Positions 24,980 to 33,931 of a stretch of DNA of 64,000 nt are shown here, one piece after another (positions within the stretch are counted from its first letter, which is position 1; every line of letters begins with the position of its first letter). A program made the position numbers and the translations under genes. A model generated the notes under the pieces. It did not search any database. It was given only the letters and a program-made list of their open reading frames with translations, and was not told the DNA's origin. This stretch comes from Spirochaetota bacterium (GTDB taxonomy: Bacteria > Spirochaetota > UBA4802 > JAFGJZ01): positions 1 to 64,000 of the forward strand of contig JAKPJF010000002.1 in assembly GCA_029554345.1 (NCBI GenBank), read 5' to 3'.

Positions 24980-25774
24980 TCATAACCAGGGAACGCCGCC
25001 GAAACTTTCAGCAGCTTCTCTTCCGGCAGAAGCGCCTTCGAGCAATGCTTTTTCAATATTCTTCGATCGGAAGTATTCATTCGTAAAAGATGCCTGAAAT
25101 GCATCGCCGCATCCAGTAGTGTCGATTACCTTATCAATTTCAAAAGCATTCTGCTTAAACATTTTACCTCTGCTGAAGGCAATGCTTCCGTCACTGCCGA
25201 GAGTCAAAACGATAATGCCGGAAAACTTCTCTGAGAATTTCAACAGCTCCGGACTCTGTTTTTCTGTGCCTCCGAAATAAGCTATATCAATAGAATTAAA
25301 TCCGGCTTCAAGAAGATCATATGTATCGAAATGAAGAAAATCAACTGCAAGAAAATTCTTTTCTGTTTTTCTGCGCAAAGTTTCGGCATAATTCGGGTTA
25401 TTTGCATGAGTAGACCAGACATCAAAGCCTGAAATAAATTCCCAATCCGACTCGCGAAGCATAAAATCTCCGTAAACTCCGTTATTCCAAGCGCCTTCAA
25501 CTCCGAAGCGTTCACCGCGCGAGTCATTAACAATTTCGTTTGAAGCCGTGGGACCCTGTATCCGGTAGAGATGCGAAACATCGACGTTCTTTCGAAGAAA
25601 AAGAGAATAAATTCTTTCTCCGGCATCATCCGTTCCGACTGCGCCTATAAACGCGGTCTCATTGCCGAGATCCTTGAAACGTATGGATTGATTCAGCGAG
25701 TTACCGCCCGCAAAGTATTCATTTCTTTGAGGAAAATAATCCATTGCCGCGACGGTAAAACATGCTGCTTTCAT
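24980..25774 (-). CDS. PfkB-family sugar kinase, FrlD-like
   Basis: 264 residues of the ribokinase fold. The opening MKAACFTVAAMDYFPQRNEY and FAGGNSLNQSIRFKDLG, the short length and the domain order resemble fructoselysine 6-kinase FrlD. The anion-hole motif reads DTTGCGDAFQASF, with Cys where PfkB proteins usually have Ala (GAGD); the catalytic Asp is kept. The start at 25774 follows AGGA by 7 nt and clears the stop of the upstream P83/100 gene by 16 nt. No deglycase or transporter is adjacent, so the substrate remains open. Confidence 0.75.
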   Translation of the reverse strand: MKAACFTVAAMDYFPQRNEYFAGGNSLNQSIRFKDLGNETAFIGAVGTDDAGERIYSLFLRKNVDVSHLYRIQGPTASNEIVNDSRGERFGVEGAWNNGVYGDFMLRESDWEFISGFDVWSTHANNPNYAETLRRKTEKNFLAVDFLHFDTYDLLEAGFNSIDIAYFGGTEKQSPELLKFSEKFSGIIVLTLGSDGSIAFSRGKMFKQNAFEIDKVIDTTGCGDAFQASFTNEYFRSKNIEKALLEGASAGREAAESFGGVPWL

Positions 25775-25790
25775 TTCATTATCCTTTAAT

Positions 25791-27539
25791 CTACTTACTA
25801 GAAATTTTTGTCGGATCAATCACATCAACAAATTTAAGATCGGCCTTGTTAAGAACAAGAATTTTCTTATCCTCACTGTTAATATAAACAAAATCACCGT
25901 AAAAAGTCAAAAATGTATCCTGAGCTATACGTCTTTCGGATTTGGCAGTGAGTTTCAAATCCTTGTCAAAACGGCCGAGAAAATACTGATCCTTATCCTT
26001 AACTATCGCGAAAATAAATCCGTCTCGTATTTCAACAAAACTTCTGTGAAAGATATTATCCGTGCCTGTTTTCAGAGATGTCAGTTTTTCCTTGTCAACA
26101 AGCGTCAAACGATGTTCAGTATATTCATTATCAACCCTTGTAATGACAACAATGCCTTCGGCAAAAAGGTCATATTTACTTCCGCTGATATTAGGAATGT
26201 TTGAATTAAAAAGTATCTTGCGGTTTGCCGCATCAATCATGCAGAGATCATTATTATAATTTCCGTTTCTTAAGAATTCACGTATTTTAAGATAGTAGAT
26301 CTTATCTCCGATAACGTTTCTGTCAGCCTGATTCTTCTTTAGAGCTTCTTCCTTCTTTTTAAGTTCTTCTTCCTTTTTAGCAAGGTCCTTCTCTTTCTCA
26401 TTGAGTTTATCTACTGCTTTCGGATCGCCTTTTTTTACGTCTTTTTTCAATTCATCATTCGCGATCTCTTTCTTTTCTTCCTTAACTGTTTCTTCTTTCT
26501 TGGTTACTTCATCTTCCTTTTTCTTTACATCTTCTTCTTTCTTTTTATTATCAGTAACCTGCTGCTCATTTTTCTTTTCTTCCTGCTTAACAGTTTCTTC
26601 CTTTTTCTTAACTTCTTCTTTTGCCTGATCAACTTTCTTTTTTTCGTCTTCTATCTTCTTGTCTTCCTGTTTTTTCTTCTCAGGATCAGTTATCTTAGCA
26701 TTTTCCTTTTTCTTATTTTCTATTTCTTTATCTTTCTCAACAATTTTCTTTTTTTCTTCTTCAATTTTCTTCTTATCATCTTCTATTTTTTTCTTCTTTT
26801 CATCATTTATCTTTTTTTCTTCTTCAATGCGCTTTTTTTCCTTCTCAATTTCCTGCTTCTCTTTTTCTATCTGCTTTTCTTTAATCTCAACTACCGTTTT
26901 ACGCGGTTCGATATTTCCGTCATCTTTGCGGACTTCTTTAATAACGTCTTTACCTGATATTTCATCCGGATCAATAGTTCCCGAAGCCCCTTCGCTTAGA
27001 GGAATCAGAATTTTGGTTTTTCCGGGCCATTCGTCATATCTGACAGCAAGTCCGGCATTAGCAGCGTTGATATTTTTCATTACTTCAGTCTTATATACTG
27101 TTTTGAGATAATCAACATTTCCACGGTAAACAGCATTGTAATATGTTGAAAAAACAGCGAGTGCGTATGCTTCGTCCTTATTGTAACCGAAACGTTTTTC
27201 GAAATATGCTGAAAGAATTTTTCGTATATTGTTAACATGATCGACCTGGGCATCTTTATGAATCGAAAAAATCTCCGCTGAAAGCTTTTCAGGCTCTTTA
27301 TCCGAAACTACACGTTTAACGGAATATTTCATCATAAAACGAGCTTCATCAGCAGAATTCATTTTATCTGCAAGCGAGGAACCAATGCCGCGTACAGCCG
27401 ATGTCGGATCATTTCTTCCGGCGCCGGTATAATTTATAAAATCAATTTTCTTTCCTTTTTTAAGCTCATTTACATCTACATTGAGACCAAAAAGATTGAA
27501 GCAAAACACCGAAACAAATAAAACAACGATTTTTTTCAT
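25791..27539 (-). CDS. P83/100-family exported antigen homologue
   Basis: 582 residues in three parts: signal peptide and N-terminal P83/100 domain (1-200; FINYTGAGRNDP, YNAVYRGNVDYLK, AGLAVRYDEWPGKTKILIPL), a Lys/Glu coiled coil of about 185 residues (220-405) and a C-terminal strand-rich region (410-582; VIDPTKISSK end). This layout is that of Borrelia P83/100, including the Trp-x-Gly-Lys-Thr segment. The family is essentially confined to spirochaetes, making it the strongest clue to the organism. Function unknown; likely periplasmic or membrane-associated. Followed closely by the FrlD-like kinase on the same strand. Confidence 0.9.
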   Translation of the reverse strand: MKKIVVLFVSVFCFNLFGLNVDVNELKKGKKIDFINYTGAGRNDPTSAVRGIGSSLADKMNSADEARFMMKYSVKRVVSDKEPEKLSAEIFSIHKDAQVDHVNNIRKILSAYFEKRFGYNKDEAYALAVFSTYYNAVYRGNVDYLKTVYKTEVMKNINAANAGLAVRYDEWPGKTKILIPLSEGASGTIDPDEISGKDVIKEVRKDDGNIEPRKTVVEIKEKQIEKEKQEIEKEKKRIEEEKKINDEKKKKIEDDKKKIEEEKKKIVEKDKEIENKKKENAKITDPEKKKQEDKKIEDEKKKVDQAKEEVKKKEETVKQEEKKNEQQVTDNKKKEEDVKKKEDEVTKKEETVKEEKKEIANDELKKDVKKGDPKAVDKLNEKEKDLAKKEEELKKKEEALKKNQADRNVIGDKIYYLKIREFLRNGNYNNDLCMIDAANRKILFNSNIPNISGSKYDLFAEGIVVITRVDNEYTEHRLTLVDKEKLTSLKTGTDNIFHRSFVEIRDGFIFAIVKDKDQYFLGRFDKDLKLTAKSERRIAQDTFLTFYGDFVYINSEDKKILVLNKADLKFVDVIDPTKISSK

Positions 27540-27594
27540 ATTTTTCCCTCAATGAAACAGAAATTGTTCCACAAAATTTATCAACAAATTTTTA

Positions 27595-28362
27595 TTATTC
27601 AGTCAAAACATATGAATCATTAACAAAACGGCCTTTTCTGACCAGTTTCCCGGCAGAGTCATATTCGGATCCGGTTCCGTTTCTGAAGCCGTCCTTCCAT
27701 TGACCTATATACTTTTCACCTGATTTGAGCTTCATTTCACCGTTTCCGCTTCTTTTTCCGTCAACAAAGTCTCCCGTATAAATTGAACCGTCAGTATAAT
27801 ATTCTTTACCTTTTCCGTTATAATATCCGTTTTTCCAGGGGCCGTTATAATAGCCGCCTGATTTAAACTGATATTTACCAAATCCTTCGAATTTATTCTT
27901 AGCAAAAAATCCTTCATATTTATCGCCGTTGGCCAGGGTCAAAACGCCTTTTCCGCTGAATTCATCATCCTTCCAGAGTCCCTTGTAAACTGCTCCGTCG
28001 GATGAACGGTATTCACCTCTTCCGTTACGCTTATCATTAGACCATGAGCCATCGTAAAAATCGCCGTTTGCGTATTTCATTTTTCCCGAGCCTGAACGAA
28101 GATCAGCTTTCCATTTACCTTCATACTTTGATCCGTCGGAAAAAGTCATCACTCCGTAACCGTGCCTTTTGTCGTCGAACCATCTCCCTTCGTAAACCGC
28201 ACCGGTAGCATGAACAACCGTTCCCTTACCATTGCGTTTTCCTCTGAGCATCTGGCCTGTATATTTGTCTCCGTTAGGAAAAGTATAAACACTCATTCCG
28301 CCCGTAACACAAGATACTGCGAATAATGCGAGTAATGCCGTATATAATCCGGTTTTTTTCAT
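27595..28362 (-). CDS. MORN-repeat lipoprotein
   Basis: 255 residues. A lipoprotein signal peptide ends at C18 (LFAVSC). Then come nine consecutive MORN repeats of the Y-x-G-x-W/F-x-x-x-x-x-x-G-x-G type, with a period of 23 residues. MORN sheets bind lipids or proteins. It is expected at the periplasmic face of the inner or outer membrane. Transcribed on the same strand ahead of P83/100 with a 55-bp gap. Divergent from ssb. Confidence 0.9.
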   Translation of the reverse strand: MKKTGLYTALLALFAVSCVTGGMSVYTFPNGDKYTGQMLRGKRNGKGTVVHATGAVYEGRWFDDKRHGYGVMTFSDGSKYEGKWKADLRSGSGKMKYANGDFYDGSWSNDKRNGRGEYRSSDGAVYKGLWKDDEFSGKGVLTLANGDKYEGFFAKNKFEGFGKYQFKSGGYYNGPWKNGYYNGKGKEYYTDGSIYTGDFVDGKRSGNGEMKLKSGEKYIGQWKDGFRNGTGSEYDSAGKLVRKGRFVNDSYVLTE

Positions 28363-28471
28363 TTATCCCCCGAAAAAAAAATTATCACTTATCAGATAAA
28401 TCGGTATTTTTCACGAAAAAATTACTCATAAATTCGTAATAGACTATAATACTAATTATAGGAGTAATTAC

Positions 28472-28822
28472 ATGAGCATCTCAAATTCGGCAACAGTGGA
28501 AGGATTTACAACAAATGATCCGGTGCTGAAACACACAAAGACAGGCAAAAATGTCTGCAATTTCGCACTAACCGTACGCCATCATTCGGAAGGAGGCGGC
28601 GATCCGAAGGTTTCATTTATTGACATCGAATCATGGGGAAACCTTGCTGATTTCTGCTCAAACAACATTCACAAAGGAATAAGGCTTCTCGTCAGCGGAG
28701 CGATGCGCCAGGACAGATGGGAGGGCGAAGACGGAAAATCACGTTCGAGAATAAAACTGATTGCAAAAGATATCCGCTTTCTCGACTCCAACAAAAAAGA
28801 AAAAGCAGCCCTGCCTGTTTAA
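28472..28822 (+). CDS. ssb: Single-stranded DNA-binding protein, short form
   Basis: 116 residues of a single OB fold: NSATVEGFTTNDPVLKHTKTGKNVCNFALTVRHH, then FIDIESWGNLADFC and GIRLLVSGAMRQDRWEG. It lacks the long linker and the acidic DDDIPF-type tail of classical SSB; it ends KAALPV. It may be an accessory SSB or a lineage variant with altered partner binding. A perfect TATAAT (28445-28450) lies 21 nt before the start and AGGAG at the expected distance; the -35 is poor. Ends at a strong terminator. Confidence 0.88.
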   Translation: MSISNSATVEGFTTNDPVLKHTKTGKNVCNFALTVRHHSEGGGDPKVSFIDIESWGNLADFCSNNIHKGIRLLVSGAMRQDRWEGEDGKSRSRIKLIAKDIRFLDSNKKEKAALPV

Positions 28823-28824
28823 CT

Positions 28825-28854
28825 AAAAGACGCCGGTTAATTCCGGCGTCTTTT
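28825..28854. terminator. Bidirectional rho-independent terminator
   Basis: AAAAGACGCCGG and CCGGCGTCTTTT form a perfect 12-bp stem with a TTAATT loop, then a run of T. It ends ssb on the plus strand and the convergent dus gene on the minus strand. Confidence 0.95.
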
Positions 28855-28855
28855 T

Positions 28856-29803
28856 TTATTTATCGATTATTCTTTCAACGGGATTTCTTTCAAAATAAGC
28901 TCTTATCAGTTCAGCAGAAGAAAAAGGATTTCTTCGTATCTCCGTAAAAAGCGCGTGTCCGAACTTGAGATTCTGACAGAAATAGACACAGTATTTCAAT
29001 ATTCTGCTTTCTCTTATTTCAACAGGAAGGAGCTCTTCAATACCGGATAAAATATTAATAGCAGAATCTTCAATATTGACTGAATAGGATTTTGATTCCG
29101 ATACAGCATCAATTTCTGCAAAAATCCACGGCATCTTTACGGCAGCTCTTCCGATCATTATTCCCTCAGGTGAAGATTCCAGCCTCACAAGAGCTTCCTT
29201 TGCCGTTTTAATGTCTCCGTTTCCGATCACGGGAATTATTTTCTCGGCAACGAGTCTTTCAGTAAGTGACCAGTCAGCACTTCTTTTAAAAGCCATATCC
29301 GATGCTCTGGGATGAAGTGAAACAAAATCCGCGCCTTCGTCCTTCAGCATTTTTACAAAAGAAAAAAGATTATCATAATCGCTTCTTTCGAAACCCGCAC
29401 GGCATTTGACAGAAAGTGTTTTAACTTTTTTTCTGCATTCGCGAACAATCTTTGAGGCAAGAACACGATCCGCCATAAGCGCCGAACCCCAGCCTCTCGC
29501 GCGTATTTCCGGAGCAGAACATCCCATATTGATATCAACAGAATACAGCATGTTCTCTTCGAGTTTTTCCGCCGCTCTAGCCATAATGGCCGGATCATTT
29601 CCGATAAGCTGAAAAGAAATCGGATCATCAAATTCATGTTTTTTAACGAGATAGTCGTTGCGGAGTCCTCCGCGCATAAGCGAAGATGCGCTTATCATTT
29701 CCGAAAAAAGAATGACGTCTTTCGATAATCTGCGTATTTCTCTCCTGAGTGCCGGAGTCGTAAGATCCGCACACGGAGCAAGAAACAATTTATGTGTTTT
29801 CAT
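28856..29803 (-). CDS. dus: tRNA-dihydrouridine synthase
   Basis: 315 residues of an FMN TIM barrel. It has LAPCADLTTPALRR, FQLIGNDP, the catalytic cysteine loop NMGCSAPEIRARGWGSAL (normally NMGCPxxKxxxxGxGAxL), VKCRAGF, VIGNGDI and GIMIGRAA for phosphate binding. It reduces uridines in tRNA with NADPH. The loop deviates from consensus (Ser for Pro, Arg for Lys), and the exact subtype (DusB-like) is uncertain. Its start overlaps the stop of the transglutaminase gene upstream. Confidence 0.9.
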   Translation of the reverse strand: MKTHKLFLAPCADLTTPALRREIRRLSKDVILFSEMISASSLMRGGLRNDYLVKKHEFDDPISFQLIGNDPAIMARAAEKLEENMLYSVDINMGCSAPEIRARGWGSALMADRVLASKIVRECRKKVKTLSVKCRAGFERSDYDNLFSFVKMLKDEGADFVSLHPRASDMAFKRSADWSLTERLVAEKIIPVIGNGDIKTAKEALVRLESSPEGIMIGRAAVKMPWIFAEIDAVSESKSYSVNIEDSAINILSGIEELLPVEIRESRILKYCVYFCQNLKFGHALFTEIRRNPFSSAELIRAYFERNPVERIIDK

Positions 29804-30555
29804 CTAATAGCTTTTATTCTGAAGTTTTTGAGTTTTTCCATTCTCGATGCGAAATCAATCGGCGGCGGCATGTGCTTTTTCAGATTGTGATACGAAAGTG
29901 CAATATATTGATTCGGGCTGTCATTAAATGGAAGTGCTGAATCGACTATGATCCACTTACCTCCGTAATAAGCTTCGCACCACATATGGAAAACGAATAC
30001 ATCCTTTTGTTTACCGAATTCTTTCGCATAAACAACTCCGGCAACACCCACAGCAGGAATTTTCATCGCTCTTAAAACCGCCCCTGTAAGAACTGCATGT
30101 TCGGTACAGTCTCCAGCCTTCAGCTTCAGAATATCTTTAGCCTTAAGGATAGGAAAACCGGACGTCTTCTTCACTATAATCTTAAAGACAGAATCTTTTA
30201 CCGCACGCACAGGATCGTCAGAACCAAGACAATTCTTTGCTGTTTCCGCTATCTGCTGATCATTTATTGTGAGTAGCGGCGTATTTTCAATCATGGAATT
30301 ATCCGGAAGCTTAGGGAATGAACGGTTAATTCCTGTTTTGATATAATAAGTTTTGGTCTTACCTTCAAACTTCATTCCCGTTATCTTCTGATTTGATGTT
30401 TCATCAACCGCGAAAAATTCGTTGTCGCTTGAAAGTTCAAACTCCGTTGCATCCGCCATATCGCATTCGCCTTCAGGTTTGATTACCGAAAATTTTTCTG
30501 AAAAAGTAGCCGAAAAGACAGCAAGCGGAAACAGCAGAAAAAGAATTTTTCTCAT
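29800..30555 (-). CDS. Exported transglutaminase-like protein
   Basis: 251 residues with a signal peptide (MRKILFLLFPLAVFSATF). The C-terminal half is a transglutaminase-like fold with all three catalytic residues: Cys in KAGDCTEHAVL, His in VFHMWCEAYY and Asp in WIIVDSALPF. Bacterial members act as proteases or amidases in the envelope. Start and stop overlap the neighbouring genes by 4 bp each, tying it to the exported protein upstream and to dus downstream. Substrate unknown. Confidence 0.85.
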   Translation of the reverse strand: MRKILFLLFPLAVFSATFSEKFSVIKPEGECDMADATEFELSSDNEFFAVDETSNQKITGMKFEGKTKTYYIKTGINRSFPKLPDNSMIENTPLLTINDQQIAETAKNCLGSDDPVRAVKDSVFKIIVKKTSGFPILKAKDILKLKAGDCTEHAVLTGAVLRAMKIPAVGVAGVVYAKEFGKQKDVFVFHMWCEAYYGGKWIIVDSALPFNDSPNQYIALSYHNLKKHMPPPIDFASRMEKLKNFRIKAIR

Positions 30556-31256
30556 TTGTCAAGAACCATTTTGACCTTAATATTCATTATCTCATATTTA
30601 ATTATGTAATTTATTCCGGCATCGTCGCAGTAAATCACCGTTTCATTGAAATCCTTAAACTTCATGACGAGCTTGTTAAGAAGAATATCCGTTCCCTTGT
30701 AGCTGACTTTTTCCTTACCAAGCGACTCAATGGTCATGCTCGCAAAACCTTCGGAATCAAGCGAAGGATCAAGAACGACAGCCGTATGTTTGGCGCCTTT
30801 TTGGAATTTGCTTTTTATCATCTGATGAGTCAGAATATCCGAACCAAAATAAAACTTCTTTGACGGAGTAATAAGCCTTTCCTCTCCGTCGTCAATCATA
30901 CGTATCTCTTTGCCGTTAAAAGATATTTCGATCAGCGACTTAGTTGAAAAATCCCCTTTCTGCACAATAGTTTCTGAAACTGATTTTACAGGAGAAAAAT
31001 CCTTCTTCTCTGTAATTGTCTGATTCATATTCATTTCAACACCATTGATGCTGAACTTTATGACTGAATCCGAGACAAACATCCCGTCTTCTTCTTTCAT
31101 AGTGAAAACAGCAGTGCCGAGCGATTCAAATGAATTTTCCTTTTCCATGGAAACGGAATACTTATAAGTACCCTTCGGGAAAAAGCCTTCCGGTTCATCC
31201 GCTGCTGTCAGAGCCAAGGAAAATAAAAAAACAAAACTAAACGCAATTCTTTTCAT
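30552..31256 (-). CDS. Exported hypothetical protein paired with the transglutaminase
   Basis: 234 residues, signal peptide MKRIAFSFVFLFSLALTAADE. The mature part is strand-rich (GTYKYSVSMEKENSFESLG, VIKFSINGVEMNMNQTITEK). The pattern resembles periplasmic DUF3108-like lipocalin-type domains, though similarity is only by eye. The 4-bp overlap with the transglutaminase gene suggests they act together in the periplasm. It overlaps the end of gltX by 20 bp. Confidence 0.7.
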   Translation of the reverse strand: MKRIAFSFVFLFSLALTAADEPEGFFPKGTYKYSVSMEKENSFESLGTAVFTMKEEDGMFVSDSVIKFSINGVEMNMNQTITEKKDFSPVKSVSETIVQKGDFSTKSLIEISFNGKEIRMIDDGEERLITPSKKFYFGSDILTHQMIKSKFQKGAKHTAVVLDPSLDSEGFASMTIESLGKEKVSYKGTDILLNKLVMKFKDFNETVIYCDDAGINYIIKYEIMNIKVKMVLDK

Positions 31257-32679
31257 AAGCGGAATTGATCCTCATTTTAATTTTTTCAAAACCTATCAGT
31301 TTAAGCATCTCGGCAAGATCGGGTCCGTGAAGAACCGAAGTAAGCAAAGCCCTTACCGGCATAAAAAGATTCTTGCCTTTCAGACCGGTCTTTGCTTTTA
31401 TCATATTGGTAATTTCTGTGAAATTATCAGAATTTATTTCATCCGAATCGATAAGCTCTTTCGCTGCAGTTAAAGCAGTTTTGCCTTCAGCAGAAGCAAT
31501 CATAGCAGTAGCTTCTTCATCAGCAGTAGGAACATCTTCCGCGAATATAGGAAAAAGTTTCGCGATGTCGGAAAGAAGTTCACAGTTTCCTCTCACGGAC
31601 GCAATGATTGTTTCAATATAATCTTCATCGAATTTAGAAAGATCGTATCCCGCTTTTTCAATAAACGGTTTGAAGAGCGAAGTAATTTTTTTGAGATCAT
31701 AATTTCTTATATAAGCGGCATTCATCCATTTGAGTTTAACGAAATCAAAAACGGCACTCGATTTTCCAAGTCTGTCTATATCGATCTGACGGATGATTTC
31801 TTCAAGAGGAAGAATTTCTTCTCCGCTTTCACTCGACCAGCCGAGAACTGCAATATAGTTCATGAGAGCTTCAGGAAGATAGCCTTCCTGCTTGTAAAGA
31901 TCCACTGAAGTGATTCCGTGACGCTTCGAAAGCTTCTTTTTGTCGGGACCGAGAACGAGCGGAAGATGCGCGTATTTCGGTGTCGGCATGTCCAAAGCGC
32001 GGGCAATCATAACCTGCTTCGGAGTGTTAGGAAGATGATCCTCGCCTCTGATAACATGGCTTATTTCCATGAGAAGATCGTCGATAACGACTATGTAATT
32101 ATAGATTGGAACTCCGTCGCTTCTTACAATTATAAAATCTCCGCCGATATTGTCTGACTCAAATACGACTTTGCCTTTAATTCCGTCTTCTATTTCGATT
32201 TTTTCACCGTCATTGACTTTAAAACGGACTGTCGGCTTTCTGCCTTCTGCTTCATACTGCTTTTTCTTTTCTTCTGAAAGATTGAGACATGTGCGCTTAT
32301 ATGTGAAAGGAATACCCTTCGCTTCAGATTCGGCTCTCTCGGCATCGAGTTCTTCCTGAGAACAGTAGCAGTGATATGCTTTTTTTTCTGCAAGAAGCTT
32401 GTCTGTATATTTCTGATATATTTCAAAACGCTCGCTCTGACGGTACGGACCATGACCTTTATCTATATCGGGTCCTTCTGTCCATTCAATGCCGAGCCAT
32501 TTAAGATCGGCTATGATTGATTCTTCCGACTCTTTTGAACTGCGTTCCATGTCAGTATCTTCAACACGCAAAAGATATTCTGCGTTGTGTTTTTTCGCTA
32601 TGATGTAGTTGATAATAGCTGTTCTCGCGTTTCCTATATGAAGAAAACCCGTCGGGCTTGGGGCAAATCTGACTCTCAT
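31237..32679 (-). CDS. gltX: Glutamyl-tRNA synthetase
   Basis: 480 residues. Class I synthetase with RFAPSPTGFLHIGNARTA (HIGH motif), GIEWTEGPD, VIRGEDHLPNTPKQ, and KKLSKRHG (KMSKS motif) near residue 240. The helical anticodon-binding domain fills the C-terminal part. It charges tRNA-Glu, and in bacteria without GlnRS also tRNA-Gln. The start at 32679 follows GAGG by 5 nt; an in-frame start at 32694 would overlap the upstream zinc-finger gene. Length is normal for GltX. Confidence 0.95.
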   Translation of the reverse strand: MRVRFAPSPTGFLHIGNARTAIINYIIAKKHNAEYLLRVEDTDMERSSKESEESIIADLKWLGIEWTEGPDIDKGHGPYRQSERFEIYQKYTDKLLAEKKAYHCYCSQEELDAERAESEAKGIPFTYKRTCLNLSEEKKKQYEAEGRKPTVRFKVNDGEKIEIEDGIKGKVVFESDNIGGDFIIVRSDGVPIYNYIVVIDDLLMEISHVIRGEDHLPNTPKQVMIARALDMPTPKYAHLPLVLGPDKKKLSKRHGITSVDLYKQEGYLPEALMNYIAVLGWSSESGEEILPLEEIIRQIDIDRLGKSSAVFDFVKLKWMNAAYIRNYDLKKITSLFKPFIEKAGYDLSKFDEDYIETIIASVRGNCELLSDIAKLFPIFAEDVPTADEEATAMIASAEGKTALTAAKELIDSDEINSDNFTEITNMIKAKTGLKGKNLFMPVRALLTSVLHGPDLAEMLKLIGFEKIKMRINSAYEKNCV

Positions 32680-32690
32680 TAAAACCTCGG

Positions 32691-32924
32691 TCAATAATTA
32701 TATAGATTAACGGAAGGACGCCCGGTTACTATTTCTGAAGAATCGCGTTTAATTCTGCCGACAAGCTTTTGAATCTTTTCAACAGTTTCATCGCTGAAAA
32801 GAACCTTACCGCACCTGGTGCATTTATAAGCCGGTATATTATCAAGAATAAAGCAGAAATTGTCTTCGCTGACACGGTAACTGCTTTTGCCTTCTGTTAC
32901 CGCACCGCCGCAGCTGCATTCCAT
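32691..32924 (-). CDS. YgiT/MqsA-type zinc-finger protein
   Basis: 77 residues. Two zinc-binding pairs, C3-x-C5 and CTRC, frame the YgiT-type fold: MECSCGGAVTEGKSSYRV then IPAYKCTRCGKVLFSDETVEKIQKL. In MqsA-like antitoxins this domain binds a toxin of the MqsR/HigB kind and is followed by a helix-turn-helix. Here both the toxin and the HTH are missing, and the gene sits just ahead of gltX. It may be a solitary relative with another role. Confidence 0.75.
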   Translation of the reverse strand: MECSCGGAVTEGKSSYRVSEDNFCFILDNIPAYKCTRCGKVLFSDETVEKIQKLVGRIKRDSSEIVTGRPSVNLYNY

Positions 32925-33011
32925 CCGTCACCTCTATGGAAAAATCCAACTGAAACACCTCTGTGTCAAATCTTTTATTTGACGTGAGTCTGACCGGTCT
33001 GTGCGGGGAAA

Positions 33012-33677
33012 TTATATCTTCACCGCAAGTCCGAATAAAACAGTAACTTCTCCGTAAAGAAGATCGATATCTCCGTTAACCGAATATAAACCGTTTAGAC
33101 CCAAGTCGGCCGTGCAGTAAACACTTTCAGTAATAAAATATCTCGTACTTGCTGAAATTCCCAAACCAAAACAAAAATCGCTGTAACTGACTTTTTTTTC
33201 AGTTGAATATGATGCCGTAAACTGGGGGCCGACGCAGAAATTGAAACCGCCGGATTTAAAAATCGAAACATATCCGCATCCGGTAACATTAAAATATTCC
33301 AAAACATTGTAAGTTTTATTCGAATAAGTAACTTCAGTAGAACCGTCAGGAAAATATTCCGTCCGTCTTTTCTTTTTTTCTATTTCGCCAAATCCAAAAC
33401 CGGCAATTAACCTGAAACTTTTACTATCAGGATTAGGATCAGTATCCACAAACAAACCAAAACGCAGTTTCTTATAACTTGAATGTTCATGCTTACTGAA
33501 ATCATTATCCGGACCGAGAATTGGATCGCTTTGCTCTTCCTTATCGGTTGACCCTGCCGCACTTGAGCCCGCAATAAAACTGCCGATTCCAAAAGCAGAA
33601 AGTTCAGTAAACGAAAAAGCAGCAAATAGACACAACAAAATTACAATCTTAATTCTTTTTTTAAGCACATCAATCAC
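33012..33677 (-). CDS. Exported outer-membrane-type beta protein
   Basis: 221 residues with an N-terminal signal (IKIVILLCLFAAFSFTELSAFG). The mature part alternates hydrophobic and polar residues (LRFGLFVDTDPNPDSKSFRL, GCGYVSIFKSGGFNFCVGPQF, LLYGEVTVLFGLAVKI) and ends in a strand with a terminal hydrophobic residue, as expected for a small barrel. No specific family is recognised. Standing alone, downstream of no obvious partner. Confidence 0.7.
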   Translation of the reverse strand: MIDVLKKRIKIVILLCLFAAFSFTELSAFGIGSFIAGSSAAGSTDKEEQSDPILGPDNDFSKHEHSSYKKLRFGLFVDTDPNPDSKSFRLIAGFGFGEIEKKKRRTEYFPDGSTEVTYSNKTYNVLEYFNVTGCGYVSIFKSGGFNFCVGPQFTASYSTEKKVSYSDFCFGLGISASTRYFITESVYCTADLGLNGLYSVNGDIDLLYGEVTVLFGLAVKI

Positions 33678-33931
33678 CCTTTCTTTTTTTTAATGTCATA
33701 TTCTTATATCATTATAAAACATTATAAGAGAGAAATTGTCGACCTGACTTCCAAGTCAAGACATGTTTAGCAATTTACAATAGATATAACTCCCATGCCG
33801 CAGCAATCGGAATACATTTTCATATTAATTATTTCATTTTCTGAATTTTTGATAATTTAATGAAAATAACGGCGAAAACAACGTATATATTATTGACACA
33901 GCCAATAATCAGGAATAGATTGAGGTGAAAA

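Noticed and set aside
26401-27111. Plus-strand Ser/Phe-rich frames opposite the P83/100 gene
   Set aside because: They are the antisense reading of Lys/Glu codons in the coiled coil.
33901-33922. TTGACA-N17-TAGATT promoter just before the coiled-coil gene
   Set aside because: Transcription would start at the ATG and exclude its good ribosome site, so the match is probably chance.
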